Below, piece by piece: positions 1-13,662 of a stretch of 64,000 nucleotides of DNA (the stretch's first letter is position 1; every line of letters begins with the position of its first letter). The position numbers and the translations under genes are program-made. The notes under the pieces were generated by a model that had not been told where the DNA came from, did no database searches, and worked only from the letters and a program-made list of their open reading frames with translations. Origin of the DNA: Hermodice carunculata (taxonomy: Eukaryota; Annelida; Polychaeta; Eunicida; Amphinomidae); NCBI GenBank assembly GCA_964020975.1, contig OZ026629.1, positions 45,434,961 to 45,498,960 of the forward strand, written 5' to 3'.

Positions 1-1022
1 ATGAAAACACAGAAAGTATCTCTGCAACAAATAGCTTGCACTTTTAATTGATAAATGGATAAATATCTTTCCTAGCCTTTTCTGCATGAGTTGGTCTGAC
101 TGCTTCAGTTCTTGCATATTGACATGTGTTGCTAGGTAATTTGAGTTCACATGTATCATTAGACAACCGCATTGTCTCAATTTTTCAAATTTCATGTTTT
201 GTTTTCTGAAAGCCACAGTTTTTTTTGCAATGAATCACCAAGGGCTGAAATATACATTTACAAGAAGCTCAGAATTTCCATAGTGTAAAAATAATTAAGC
301 ACATGTAGTGTAACAGCATAAAATAGAGGCATACATAACAAATATTTGGCCAAACAGAATTTTTTGTTGGAACAAACTTCAAGTACACACCCTCACACCT
401 TTTTCTTTCATTTCTGAACTGGATCCAGTTATTTACCATTATTTTTCCCTTGTGAGGTAAGTGCACATATCAAGAATGTCACAAGCAGGTCTGTTAAAAT
501 GGTGTTAAGTTTCAGAAGCACATAACTCATGGCTTATTTCTCTCAACATTGCAATAGTTGTGCTGACAAAAATTAATTTCACCCCATTGTGTTGATGTAA
601 ACACAGCATAACATAGCTGTATGTTTGATAAGACAAACATTCCGCAACTTAGCTCTAGCTGACAGACAATGAGGTGGATAAGAAAAAACATTTCCCCATC
701 TTTTTTCAATGGGAAGCCACTTGATATATCCTTCAGGAAAATACGTCTTTTCCCATCTTCCTTTACACTATAAGGCTAAATTAAAGTGATATTTCTAAAA
801 TGTTCCAAAGAAAGACTTCCAGAGGATCTGTCAAATTGTTTATATTGTCTTGTCTGGCTAAACTGTATAGCTAGCTGCACTCTGTAGAGAAAAGATCAAA
901 CAGACTTTGGACTCATATTTTAAAATTTTAAAAGTAATTTCCCTTTGGTTATTTTGACAACTCCATCTTCAATTTAGATCATATTTAAACTGAACAGGAA
1001 TCTTGTATGCCTTAAAATTATT
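1..1022. other. AT-rich non-coding sequence
   Basis: No supported gene. Open frames on either strand are short, low in CpG and lack good splice sites. The stretch is probably the intron or 3' flank of the minus-strand gene whose last recognised exon lies at 4767-4887. Confidence 0.5.
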
Positions 1023-1099
1023 CATAATAATAATAATAAAAACAACAACAACAACAACAACAACAACAATAACAATAACAATAATATTACTATTACTAC

Positions 1100-1155
<56 letters not shown>
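1023..1155. repeat. compound AAT/AAC/ATT microsatellite
   Basis: Runs of AAT, then AAC, then AAT, then a long ATT tract follow each other. The left half is purine-rich and the right half pyrimidine-rich, so the two ends are partly complementary and could form a long hairpin. Confidence 0.97.
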
Positions 1156-1156
<1 letters not shown>

Positions 1157-1309
1157 ATATTACAGTAAAGCATTCATGACATGCCCATTACATGACCCTT
1201 GTGTATACCTATCCAAGTACATATCAGCAACATTTTAACTGATCAAAAATCAGAATTAGAATATCAATCTTATTGAATGTAAAAATTGTACTGATGATGT
1301 GCAGCAATA

Positions 1310-1501
1310 TACAGTGCTCCCTCATTATAATGCTGATTATTAGGGCCATGGGAAGGCTGCATCATAGCTGAATTGCTTCATAACATGGGGGCATTTAACA
1401 AAGAAGTAACAGAAAAGTGCTTGAGTGGAAGCAAAGGGAACCACCATGATATATCAGAATTCACCTTTCAGGAGGAGCCTTATGAAGGACGGAGCACTGT
1501 A
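1310..1501. mobile_element. TA-flanked MITE, TACAGTGCTCC ends
   Basis: The element starts TACAGTGCTCC and ends GGAGCACTGTA, an exact 11-bp terminal inverted repeat beginning and ending in TA. At 192 bp with no coding capacity it fits a non-autonomous Tc1/mariner-type MITE. It resembles the element at 49693-49893, which starts TACAGTAGTCC and also has a TTATAAGGC-type subterminal region. An open frame of about 80 codons crosses it but is not a gene. Confidence 0.7.
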
Positions 1502-2829
1502 GTGTACTCTTTACGGCCATTAAATAATTACAATGTTACCTACAATTGTCATCAAAATATCGTCCAATCAGTGAAAAGCTTTATCTCAATACGCTGTTCA
1601 GTCTTAGCAGCAACTTCATCTTGATCTACCAAATCAGTGTTACTGTATCTGTAAAACCTGACCACAAGCTTCCCATGTTGCATGCTGGGTACTCTGTGCC
1701 ATGCCCGCTGCATGGAAAAACTGTTGATCCAGGGCATATATCCCAACAAGCCTAACCTACAATGCTGCATGAATAAGCAGCTCAAATGTAATATGAACCC
1801 TAAAAAACAGCTTTTTTCTCTACATTTGGGGGGGGGGGGAGGAGGAGGGTACACATTCTATCTTCTGCCAAATTTATGGATCATTATCTGCTTTATAAAT
1901 GAGTAAAAATGAAAACTTTATGATGCAGTACTTGCCACACCATCAACCTGCAGGTGTTTGTTTCAGTGCTGAATGCAATGGAGTGACTGTATCTCCATCA
2001 AAGGGCTGGGCTGACTTGGCAACCAACTCAGCTGTGTAACATGGCACTTGACGCTATGCTGCGGCAAAGACAGCTTTGCCGATCAAAACATATTATCCAC
2101 AAGATAGACCATGTTTCAGAAACAGCATTTTTCTGCATGTTAGAGTCATGGCAAAAGACACAGTAACCGGACCAAGACACACAACAGTTGGAACCACCTT
2201 AAGATCCCCTCGCACCTTCTCATTTGCTGTTAGGTACATCAGTTACCGTGATCAATGTATTAAGGTAAAAGTTGTTATTTAAAGCCAAACAATCTTCATG
2301 GTAAGGTGTCACTCCTCCTCAGCTCTCTGAAACTGGAAACACGGAACCCCAAGTCAGGTGACAAAAACTCAAACTGACACAGCTACTCCTGGAGTGCTTA
2401 TGGTCCAATGTTCTTCAAACAAAGACAGACTCAGACATTGAAGTCTTCAGCACAAAACCGTATCAACAATTATTCATGAAATGAACTGCAGGAAAGATGC
2501 AGAGTTGCACACACAAAGATGCACGCTTGCCATTGTAGGAGAATGCATTAAAAAAAAAAAAACACTCAACTTTTTTGTAGTTTCACATAATGCAAACTGA
2601 ATGATAAAAAGAATACTTTTTTTCTCAGTTTTGAACATATCTTGAAAAAATGTTGCACATATCCACTTGTCCACCCACTGCCATGTTATCATAATACCAG
2701 ACTGTTTTTCTGTCCATACATTCTCAAATATCATCTGGTGACATAAACAGACATGTTTATTGTATTTATGAAAGTTTGTTGTGGAGATGTTTGGCTCTGA
2801 AGGAAGATCAATGTTGACACTGCCAAGAC

Positions 2830-3077
2830 TTAGCCCTCTCAGTACCAACTTTTGGACTGAGTCACCTGCTTTTTTCAGTGTGTATTCGGTGCAATGCATC
2901 CAATGCGCACGGAGAAAAGCTGTTGACCTGGGGTATTCTCTCTGGAACTATAGGCATAATGGTACTTGAATGAAAGGTCTTTTTACGAAGAATACAAATC
3001 TGAGATCCATATGATAAGTCTGACTAGTTCGACTTAAATAGATCGACTTTAGACATGATTGGCACTGAAAGAGTTAA
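2830..3077 (-). mobile_element. TTAA-flanked piggyBac-like MITE, copy 1
   Basis: Read on the minus strand it starts TTAACTCTTTCAGTGCC and ends GGTACTGAGAGGGCTAA, so the TTAA is exact at one end and one base off at the other. It aligns over most of its length with the element at 52258-52478 in the opposite orientation, including a shared ATGCCTATAGTTCCA block and a CCCAGGTCAACAG block. TTAA target sites and CCCTTTCAGTGC-type ends are typical of piggyBac elements. No transposase is present. Confidence 0.72.
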
Positions 3078-3277
3078 CATGCAGCCAGCCCAGTGGGGCA
3101 AGGGTTACAAGGAGACAGACCCACCAGCAAGCAGTAGACAGGATGCTGGTCTGCCACTGTAGGCCAAGCACAGCACACCCTCTGCCATCTACATGCATAC
3201 CAGGGCACAGACTCCACCCCGCTATCATGATACCAGTGGATTAACTTTCAACAGCAGGATCACATCACCTATGTATG

Positions 3278-3450
3278 TACAGTGCTACCTGCTGTATACA
3301 GCCTCTCCTGTGAGATGTCAACTGTTTGTGGCAGCACTATTCTGGCCACAAGAGTGAATTTTTTAAATTCACATGCAGTGACTGGTCACCTGTTGTACGT
3401 GGTCATTTTTGTGGCAGAAAGGGTAGCCACATACAGCAAGTACCACAGTA
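3278..3450. mobile_element. TA-flanked MITE, TACAGTGCTACCTGC ends
   Basis: The 173-bp element starts TACAGTGCTACCTGCTGTAT and its other end, read on the minus strand, starts TACTGTGGTACTTGCTGTAT. These ends form an imperfect TIR of more than 20 bp framed by TA. A truncated relative in reverse orientation lies at 55073-55166. Non-autonomous and non-coding. Confidence 0.72.
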
Positions 3451-3512
3451 CTCTTTACCTAGTTCAATATTCTGTGCATATCTATCTGCACAGCTGAATG
3501 TACACAGCCACA

Positions 3513-3747
3513 TTAACCCTTTCCCATGCAAATCACTCAACAGCACCCAGATGTACATTGTTGTCTGCTTCAGCGTTTTCACGCAAGATTTTCATTACTA
3601 GAAAACATTTTTGCTGAGATAAATTTGCATGTAAGACCATTCATGATGGCACACCCTAGGTCAATAGCTTTCCTTGGCACAGGTTGGGTGCAACCCACAT
3701 CAAGTAAAGTTACTGACTCAGTCATACTCTGGCCAGGAACACGTTAA
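3513..3747 (-). mobile_element. TTAA-flanked repeat, hairpin family, copy 1
   Basis: TTAA lies at both ends (3513-3516 and 3744-3747). The reverse complement aligns with the repeat that begins at 9334: both carry GACTGAGTCA, a GGGTTGGGTGCA/TGCACCCAACC block, CCAAGGAAAGCTATTGACC and AATGGT. Terminal inverted repeats are weak. It is probably another piggyBac-type MITE family, different from copy pair 2830/52258. Confidence 0.6.
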
Positions 3748-3750
3748 AAA

Positions 3751-4766
3751 AACGACAAAAGTAATGTTTCATTCTGCATTTCATGTGATCCAAAAAACTG
3801 TCTTCCTTTTGGTTCAGTATCGTGCATTTTTATCGTGCATTTTAATCGTTGGTCGTGATTATCTATTAACCTTCCCTCTTCTAAAATTATGTAAATCCTT
3901 GATAGAAAATTCCAGCCTCACTTGTTGCAAAGTGTGCAGCTTGTGCAGATTTACTACAGATATACATATACATGCATATATATATGCTTTGTGCAGTCTC
4001 AAGGAAAGGATCCTCTTGAAAAGCCCATCACTGTATACACATATATGTACCTCACCGAAGCACTTTTCCCACTTTCCATTACATTGAAATTCCAGTAACA
4101 CCACCTTCCTCATTTCACAGGCAGGACGCGCCTTTCCCCAGGTGACACTGTCAAGTACCTGTATTTAATTTGTTTTGACTTTTTTTTTTTTCTGGCTACA
4201 TCTGCATGTAATATTCCTGATGGCTCCTTCATCCAGTGTCTCCATGCAGCATCTTCCTCCTCAACACAGGTGTATGGTGCATACCAGTCTGTCTTCCAGA
4301 TTCCCTGCTACACCAGGTCATTCTCCCAAAGTTACGGTACAGTACTGTGGTCTGTCTTCAGACAAGACCAGCACTTTCACAATAGCAAAATGGCCATCTA
4401 AGGCCAGTTTTGTCATGGAGACTAGCATAAAAATGAGATTTTCTGCATCGGGTGGCCTGCCTGTGGTATGGCCTTTAGCGAGGAGGGGACCACTGAAAAC
4501 CAGGCTAAATCTACACACACTGGACAAATCAAAACAGTGCTGCATCTTTTATACCATTCTTCATAAATACCATTCATCCCATTAAAGGCCACAATCACAT
4601 GCAGATTTTTTTTTTTTTAATTTCTTCCCTCCCTAAAAAGAGAGCACCACACATTTGGGGGTGACCTTGCATGAGGGAAACAACTGTACTGAATGTCCAT
4701 AATTGTTTTGTAAAACAAGATGGAGAAGAAATTCTCTCCTGTGTGGAGAAAAGTAAGTACACAAAC
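3751..4766. other. non-coding spacer below the last recognised exon
   Basis: Non-coding as far as I can see. A 21-base CpG-rich stretch near 4123-4143 has a pyrimidine-rich AG before it and GTGACA after it on the plus strand, but it is too short to call. If the host gene continues downstream, its next exon must start in phase 0. Confidence 0.4.
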
Positions 4767-4887
4767 CTCCTCTGCTTCTGTATCACTGTCCAGCCCTTTC
4801 ATCCTGTCCCGTTTGCGGCTTGGTGAACGACTGCGCTTGTAGTCGGCCCGCGACTGGACCGAGTTAGATGTGTTTAATTCCAACTCT
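4767..4887 (-). CDS. Arg/Ser-rich internal exon of minus-strand gene
   Basis: Candidate coding exon of 121 bases. On the minus strand a strong acceptor (T-rich tract then TTTCTTTCAG) precedes it and a GAG/GTTTGT donor follows. It enters in phase 2 (one base completes an Arg codon) and leaves in phase 0. It encodes about 40 residues starting ELELNTSNSV, then a basic RS stretch (YKRSRSPSRKRDR) and an acidic tail (LDSDTEAEE). CpG content is well above the flanks. The RS block suggests a disordered, phosphorylatable linker, possibly an SR-kinase or nuclear-localisation type segment. Its entry phase matches the exit phase of both 23687-23900 and 20095-20225, so either could splice to it. No domain is recognised. 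Confidence 0.6.
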
Positions 4888-5327
4888 CTGAAAGAAAAAA
4901 GATACATAGTACATAACGTATATACACACATGCATGTATATGTACATATAGATGTATGTATAACTACCATGAGTCGGTGGTCACAGTACACTCCTGCAGA
5001 CAGTGTACATGGTCGTCAGCCACTGCTGACATACAAACCACAACAGTGGTGGCACAACTGCAGATTTACGTTATGAAATAGGAACTTTTACATCACTGTG
5101 CACATAAAATTTACAATTAAATAACGAGATAAATGCACAGCAGCATTGAGTGCCTGTGTAGTAAGCATCCATCTTCTATGTACATATGTATTTATGCCAC
5201 CTTTACATTTTCAGTTCCATTAACCCTACCACATAATATGATGCCTGGCAAAATTCATGAAATGCAAATCTAATTGCTAACAATGTAATGCAAATATTTG
5301 GTATCAGGGCTATGCTCACCATACACG

Positions 5328-5382
<55 letters not shown>

Positions 5383-8335
5383 CCAGGCCACACCACAGTC
5401 AGATGTCAGAACATGCATCATTGCATGCACACCATATGATCATTCTCATCTTATTAACCATCTGTGTGTTTGCTTCATTTTTAAAGTTGAAATTTGTTTA
5501 ATTTTTACTTATCCCGACTATAGACGCTTCCAAACCACAGTAGTAAAAAACGACTCAAAAAAAAAACACTTGAAAAATAAAGTTACTAGATACAAGGACT
5601 TGATGGCAAAATTGATAAAACTAAAAAATGGAAATAAACAAAGAAATATTAATACAATACCAGATAAATGCATTCAGCTCTTGAACCAGTTGTGAAGCCT
5701 AATTCCAGTCAAGCATCACTGGCATATAGGACATAGCTTTCCATATGGAAACAATTACATGCACACCTACACTGAATACAGATGTTTTGTCCCAATCTAT
5801 TATTTTCCACTTGCTGGGACATTATACATGAAATCCATAAGTGCATACAGCCTGTCTAAAAACCTGTTACTTATTTGCTGTCTGCTGACCCAGTAAGATG
5901 GGTAATATGTAACTTGAGCAAAACTGCCTGAGAAAATACCATTTTAAAGAAGGATTAAATGTGAGATGTACATGGTTAAATCACATAAATTGCTCATACA
6001 TTGACGGATATCCATAGTCTTCCAGTAATTTCATCAAGTTTACCACTTGATGTACCTATTCACCAAAATTTCCCTTTTAAAGTATAACTTTTGCTGAGGT
6101 AATCTTAAATATCAAAACACTGGACCCAGTCAAGATGCATGGGGTATCAAATCCTGCATCCACCCAAGACAGTTACGTGTAAGTTCAAAAGCAACAGACA
6201 GGTTTTCAAGCTCTAGTATAGAACGGGCAGAGACACCAAGCAACCTCAATGTGGTCAAAATAAAAATACAGACCATTTTGTTCACTCAGCTTTGCTGGTA
6301 ACATAATTTTCAATTAATTTGGAAACTGTAATGCATGAAATATGAGCATCAAAAAGTACATAAATAAAACTAAGAGCCTAATGACAGGGTAGTCAGTCAT
6401 ACATTACACGGCTGGACACTTTGGATTGCCCAATTTTTGTAAAATAAATTGATCAAGCTGCAAGTTTCAACTCATGTACAAACACGTAACATGTGAGGCA
6501 AAACCTAACAAGGCATGACACATATCTGCAGTGAACTTCCATGCAGCATCTGTCCCTCCCTCCATACACTACCTGCTTGGAGAGGCCACAGTTCAGAGCA
6601 AATTCCCTGATGGTCTTCTGGATGGGTAATGGTCATATACTGTATGTATTTTGACTTGCTAAAGGTTCTACAATCCAATGTAATGATACCCACAATTTTG
6701 ACTCGCCCTTCATGTGAGCTAAAGATGGTCTAATATGACAGGTGGCCTTGTAAATTTACCAAAGAAATAGGCCAGTGCCTTGAAAGGGAATGGGGTGCAG
6801 TTTTAAGAAGTGATGTAGTCTCTGACACCTTGGAGACAAGTAACTTTTCCTTGGTGTTCCACTAAGGAAGGCAGACAACTGACCTCATCACTTTTAGTGC
6901 ACCTTAGCAAAACAGGTGGGTGACAACAGAGAATCATCCCACCAAGAATAAGCCGTATTTTTCCACATTTATACCATTGACAGTGACACGGACCTTGTGG
7001 CATTTATTTTTTCATCTGGTATTCAGTATTTCTTCACCTATGACCCATGAAAAAGGAAGGGTTTCCGTGCTTTTCTCTGATGTTCCTATGCTGTATCCCT
7101 GTTAACTCATCTCCACATTTCTTCAGTCGCTACCACCACTTAGCCATTGTCACTTATAATCCCCACAAATAGTTCATGTCTCAATGTTTTATTTGTTGAG
7201 TTGAGTACAGTCAAGACATGTATACAAAGTTTGCACAAGCAAACTGGTAAATAAGTACTCCATGACCTAATGTCCATAATGACACAGGTCATGCACCCGA
7301 GTGTACTGCTGAGAGTAATCCTAAAACAACCTCTTTTGACCAAAGACAATATGTTTACATGTACTGGAAAGGTTCCTTGAATGTTACATTGTCATCAAAG
7401 GACCACTGATACCATTAGCCAATTAGCCAAATGCTAAAATTTCTTCAATTTGGCTAAAGAAATTGGTAAAAGGCTAAATTGCTTTAAAATGAATTAATAA
7501 AGGACCAGGATAGAACTTTCCATCAATTTTGCTTTTATTTCCAATTTGGGCTAAAATGATTTTCAAAGTCCAGATATGTCTCCTGTATGATGTATTGCAA
7601 CTGTACCATACAGGATCTGGTGGAACATCAGAGTCAGTAGCTGTGTCTACAGGAGAAAGAAAGAAATAGACATACCTGCCACCTCAAAGCTCACAAAATC
7701 AGAATCTCTTTGGTGAATTACTCAATAATGTTTAAATAGCTGGTATTCTTGTGGAGTATTAAAGGAAACCTGCTTTGAAGATTCAGATTATTTTCCTATT
7801 TTCAACAACTTTATCCACTTTTTTGGTGGAAACAGCAACCACAAAATCAGGTTGATTCTGATAAAATCAGAATTGTCGGCAGCCATGAATAAATATTCAT
7901 CCCATATACAAGTGTACCTTAAATTGTTTGAATACACATTCAGATAAATACTAGGCACACATTAAAATTTTTGCTCAAACGATTCAATGAAATTTCTTTA
8001 AATTAATAGCCAAAAAATCTGCAATGCCCCCCTGTGCAGTACTGTATTTGTGCACACATAGATTTAATGTCCCGCTGCCTCTCTGGTGTTCTTATAGAAC
8101 TCTTAGAAAGGGAGGACTTAAACTTGACCCTGGATGTGTGATGTAAAGCATGTGATACACTGTATCCTGTCTCCAAGTGCTTTTTTCATTCATTGCAATT
8201 TAATGTCAAAACCTCGTACCTTCAGTACAATTTCATACAATAAACCATGCTTTTCTTAATAGATGGATAGATCGATGGATACCAGGTATACACATGGACA
8301 GACAAATTGTCAGAGCCTGATAGGAAGGAAGGCAG
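4888..8335. other. intron-like non-coding sequence
   Basis: Lies between predicted exons on the minus strand. It is AT-rich and holds the (AT)n tract at 5330-5379. A 135-codon plus-strand frame around 5288-5695 runs through the (AT)n tract and lysine/asparagine-rich AT sequence and is not considered coding. A possible 45-base minus-strand exon near 6563-6607 is listed under rejected items because its phase does not fit. Confidence 0.5.
5330..5379. repeat. (AT)n microsatellite
   Basis: About 25 uninterrupted AT dinucleotides. Self-complementary and able to extrude as a cruciform. Confidence 0.98.
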
Positions 8336-8383
8336 ACAGACAAAAAAAACAGAAAGAGAGACAAACAGACAGACAGACAGACA

Positions 8384-8432
<49 letters not shown>
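8336..8432. repeat. compound GACA / GAAA microsatellite
   Basis: GACA-type repeats pass into about 11 GAAA units. Purine-rich on the plus strand, so open frames on both strands (KERKKERK, or SFFLSFFL on the minus) are artefacts. Confidence 0.97.
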
Positions 8433-8433
<1 letters not shown>

Positions 8434-9333
8434 CCAACATGTACAGTGTAAGTCTGTGGTTTTTGCATTGCCTTCAAGTCATGCTGCAGCTGCTGCATGG
8501 ACGGCTGTAGAAGGACTTCACGGGCAATGTAAAGATCAAAGAACAAGTCCTGTACGACCATTGTATGACGTGAGTGAAACCAGGACTGCCACCTGTATAT
8601 ATAATTTGCCAAGATAATCAATACCTACAAAACATACTGTTATTTACCCAGCCTGTATGCTGTGCTGATTTGTTCAAATATTTATACAGCAAGTTATGTC
8701 ATACTAAGGTTTGAAGCTGCATGAACCTGAAGTGGATAAATATTTGCTTAAAAACTGGTAGATTCACAGATCACCGCTGTATTAATATGGAAACAAATAG
8801 CAAGTCTTCATCAGGCTATTTTTCTGTCTTGTATAAAATATAAACGGTCACACTTGAGAAATTCAATCTTTAACAATAAATACAGGTTCAAAAACACCAT
8901 TGAAAAATGTCTGCTTGTGGCAAAATTTGTCCCATTGTAATGCTCCAGGCTTAAAAATACACTCATTAGTTCATCTTCAGTTTGTGAAAATTTTATCATG
9001 TGCAGATAAAGCAAGTTGACTTTAGTTTTGAAGGATTTTAGGTTCTTCATTACAGGGGTCTGATTTATAAAGTATCACCCCACAGTTTAATAGCCACAAC
9101 ACACAGTGGTACAACTTAAAAATTGCCTGTCTGGCTGCTTTCAGAAAACTCCCTGAATTTTGATACGTGTACATTTCTCAGTTTGTAGCAGACAACCTGC
9201 AATGCAAAAATCCCAAACATTAATATATGGCCCTGGAATATGGTTGGAGCTACAAAAATATATCACACATAAAAACTATCTGCTGATAAATACAAAGATT
9301 ACTGCATCCACATGGAAACAGTACCACTCAAAG

Positions 9334-9515
9334 TTAACCCACTCCTAGTCAGAATTTGACTGAGTCAATGGCTTTCCTTGGCATGGGTTGGGTGCATTGC
9401 ACCCAACCCGTACCAAGGAAAGCTATTGACCTAGGGCATGCCACTATGAATGGTTTTACACAGAAATCTCAGCAAAATGCTTTCATATAAAAATTTATAA
9501 GGCAAATGACCTTGA
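9334..9515 (+). mobile_element. TTAA-flanked repeat, hairpin family, copy 2
   Basis: Starts with TTAACCC and aligns with the reverse complement of 3513-3747. Within it, 9365-9429 is a near-perfect hairpin: TCAATGGCTTTCCTTGG on one arm, CCAAGGAAAGCTATTGA on the other, around TGGGTTGGGTGCATTGCACC. The right end blends into the next repeat at about 9505-9515 and no second TTAA is seen, so this copy looks truncated or invaded. Confidence 0.6.
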
Positions 9516-9990
9516 CCTTTGCACTTTTGAGGTTACATGTTCTTATAAAAATGTGCAGTGTTTGCAATACCTATAATTTGAGTCCAACATGATTAGAATT
9601 GGATGGAAATTGGCCAAGTTATGACTGGATGAAACTTTCTAATGACCTTGACCTTTGACCTTTAGAGGTTACATACAAGTTTCAAAATGTGCACCGTTAC
9701 AATAGCTACAGTTTAAGACATACAAGTTTCAAAAATGTGCACCGTTACAATAGCTACAGTTTAAGCCCAACATGATTAAAATTAGATAAAAATTGACAAA
9801 GTTATGGCTAGAAGAAAGCCACCATCAATAGTGGTCTTTGACCTTGAAATGACCTTTGACCTTGAGATGACCTCTATCTGAAGTGAACCTTGACCTCAAA
9901 AATGACATTTTGGCCAAAAATTGACCTTTGACCTTGACATGACCTTGACATTTGAGATGACCTTCACCTTGCTATGATCGACACATTCGG
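9505..9990 (+). repeat. TGACCTTTGACC-rich dispersed repeat
   Basis: Contains about ten copies of TGACCTTGACC, TGACCTTTGACC and close variants. It includes a recent tandem duplication of about 48 bp (ACATACAAGTTTCAAAATGTG... at about 9671 and again at about 9718). Similar TGACCTTGA words recur at 13.3 kb and 32.9-33.9 kb, inside tandem-core elements. Not coding. Confidence 0.75.
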
Positions 9991-10146
9991 AACCACATCT
10001 ACTATAGTATATAAGATACTGAAGATTTAAAACTTTAATTTAAATTTAAAAAGGCCTGAGTTCATCTTTAGAAGTATAATTGTGCCAAGTTTGGAGTTTC
10101 TACGTGTAATACTTTTCAAATGAAATGTCGGACAAATTTGCCTGTA

Positions 10147-11700
<1,554 letters not shown>

Positions 11701-11703
11701 ACA

Positions 11704-13107
11704 TCAGGTGCTGTTTGCCTGGTGCCACTGCAAGAGCTGATTGGCCTTCACTTTGATGATTCCTGCTACATGTGCACAGCGAAGCATTATGCCCCTGTCC
11801 AAGTTAAACCTCAAGATGGATGCTGACAGGGTCCCCCCTTGTTTGTTCACGTATGCAACTGTTGCCCACTTGTCCAAGCAAACTAAGAACATGCTTGTGA
11901 GGCAGATCCTGCTGGAAACTGTAATGCCAGGAGGATTGCCTCTGGTTCCAGCCAGTTGATGGGACACAATTCCTATGAGGAGGCCAGACTTCGGATATAG
12001 TCTTTGATCCCATGTAAGCCCCCCAGCCATGAAACAACATGTCTGTGTACATGATTTCCTGCAGACGGAAGGGTACTAATGACTGGCCATGTATCATGTT
12101 GTCCCTGCTGCACCACCATAACAATGACTGATGGGCTTCACCACAGATCACCCAGGAATGTTGCCGAGATAACCTGTCCCATGAAGTAAGAATGACTGGC
12201 TGAACTTGCCTTCTGTGAAGTCTCCCAATGGGAACCTATAAGTCCAGGGAATTTTAGCGTATCTATCATGCTCTGCCATTTTCTCACTGGAAGGGTGGCA
12301 TTGCAGAAAAACCTTCTTGGGACCATCTGAAGTCTCCTGAAGTGATCTTCTGATGGTTTTCAAATGAACGGGACAGCTGGCTGTGGATGCAGGCCTGGAG
12401 CCCCTCCTCTGTTGCTGTCTCTTCCTTGGTTACTGCCACGACTTTCACCCGCTCAGCCACTGCCATGCTGAAATGTCTTGCTCTGTCCAAGCGATTCCTT
12501 CCATTCACCACAGCCTCAACCACCCTGGGATTTAAACCAGTTGTGGCTGCATCACTTCAGGGTCGAATACATCTAGTGTATCAGCAATGTATACAGGCAT
12601 GAGCCCAGATGCTGGTTGATTGCTGCCATGTCCATGAAGCCTGGTTACTGAATTAGCACGGTGCTGATGTCTAAACATCCCCTAGTCTCAAGGGCATGGT
12701 ACATGAAATAGCCCTGGACCACTCCAGCTGGCCTATATATTAGGTGGTCAAAACCCAGCGCTCTCAATCCATGGGAGGCCGACTGGCACTAACAGTGGCT
12801 GGGTAGGACTGGTGTCGATGGCCCGAAGAGTCAGAAGGGGATTCTGGCTCCACCAGCGACCTGCTTGTAGTAAGCTTAATTGTTGTTCCCAATATTGCCC
12901 AGGCTCTTCTTGGGGTTGGGGTGTGCCTACAATGATGGCCCAATGTATCTGGCAGTGACAGCAACTGCACCCTGTCACGTGGAGGTAGAGGGTTGAGGAC
13001 AGGACAAGGACTGCACTGCCACTTCTACGGCAGTGAGTGTTCCCCAACAGGTGATGGGAACTGGTCCAGCAAAGGCTGTACCCCGTCCCATTGCAGGGAG
13101 GAGTCAC
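11704..13107 (-). mobile_element. fossil DIRS-like retrotransposon fragment (RT/RNase H region)
   Basis: Minus-strand translations over 11704-12540 show pieces typical of the RT-RNase H of DIRS-type tyrosine-recombinase retroelements: a WW motif, then HGWGAYMGSKT (the family's GWGA-xx-G), then VAYVNKQGGTLS (the AYINKQGGT RNase H signature) and AHVAGIIKVKANQL (the HVPG-x-N-x-xAD-x-LS motif). A further stretch up to about 13107 may belong to the same element but is less certain. The copy is broken in several places and lacks recognisable ends, so it is an old fossil. A Gypsy-like origin is possible but the motif set fits DIRS better. Confidence 0.6.
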
Positions 13108-13159
13108 AAAGCAGAGACAGGAACTGGACTGGCAAATAAACTATCTTGCTTGTCAATTG

Positions 13160-13662
13160 GTGCCTCAGGTCACCAGAAAGTAACAGGACTACTTTTGGTT
13201 CATGACACACCCTTACGTCTGGATGCACCTGTGTGTAAAGTTTCGTTAATCTTACTTGAAGGACAACAGAATTACAGCCCAGACATGAAGTGTAATGTAG
13301 TTTTACATGATTGTATCACCGTGACCCAGATACTTGACCTAGTGACTTACTTTGTTTCATGACACACCTTTAGGTCAAGATATAAGTGTGCGTGAAGTTT
13401 CATGAAGCTAAGTTAAATAGTAAAGGAACTATAGCTGGGACACGATTTTATACCGATATGTCACTGTGACCCAGCTACCTACCCTAGTGACCTACTTTTG
13501 GTACATGACACACCTTGATGTCCAGATGCCCCTGTGTGTAAAGTTTCATTAATGTAAGTTGAAAGACAAGGAAATCAAAGCCCGGACATGAAAAGTGGAC
13601 ACATGGAAACATGGAAAAAGCGATCACTATATGCCCCTCCTCTGGTAGGAGGGGGGCAAAAT
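13160..13662. repeat. tandem ~155-bp core repeat, three units, with terminal hairpin
   Basis: Three diverged units are anchored by CATGACACACC at about 13200, 13359 and 13505. Each continues into GTGTAAAGTTTC(A/G)T and later GTGACCCAG...GTGACCTACTTT. The array is followed by a stem-loop GCCCCTCCTCTGGTAGGAGG and more G. Tandem cores of about 150-170 bp followed by a short tail are known from non-autonomous Helitron-like and 'pearl' elements of marine invertebrates; that assignment is inference. Confidence 0.65.

Noticed and set aside
5288-5695. 135-codon plus-strand frame
   Set aside because: Runs through an (AT)n tract and Lys/Asn-rich AT sequence.
6563-6607. 45-base minus-strand exon reading KTIREFALNCGLSKQ
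   Set aside because: Good CATCCAG acceptor and CAG/GTAGTG donor, but phase 0 to 0 does not fit between 20095 (exit 2) and 4887 (entry 2), and it is very short.
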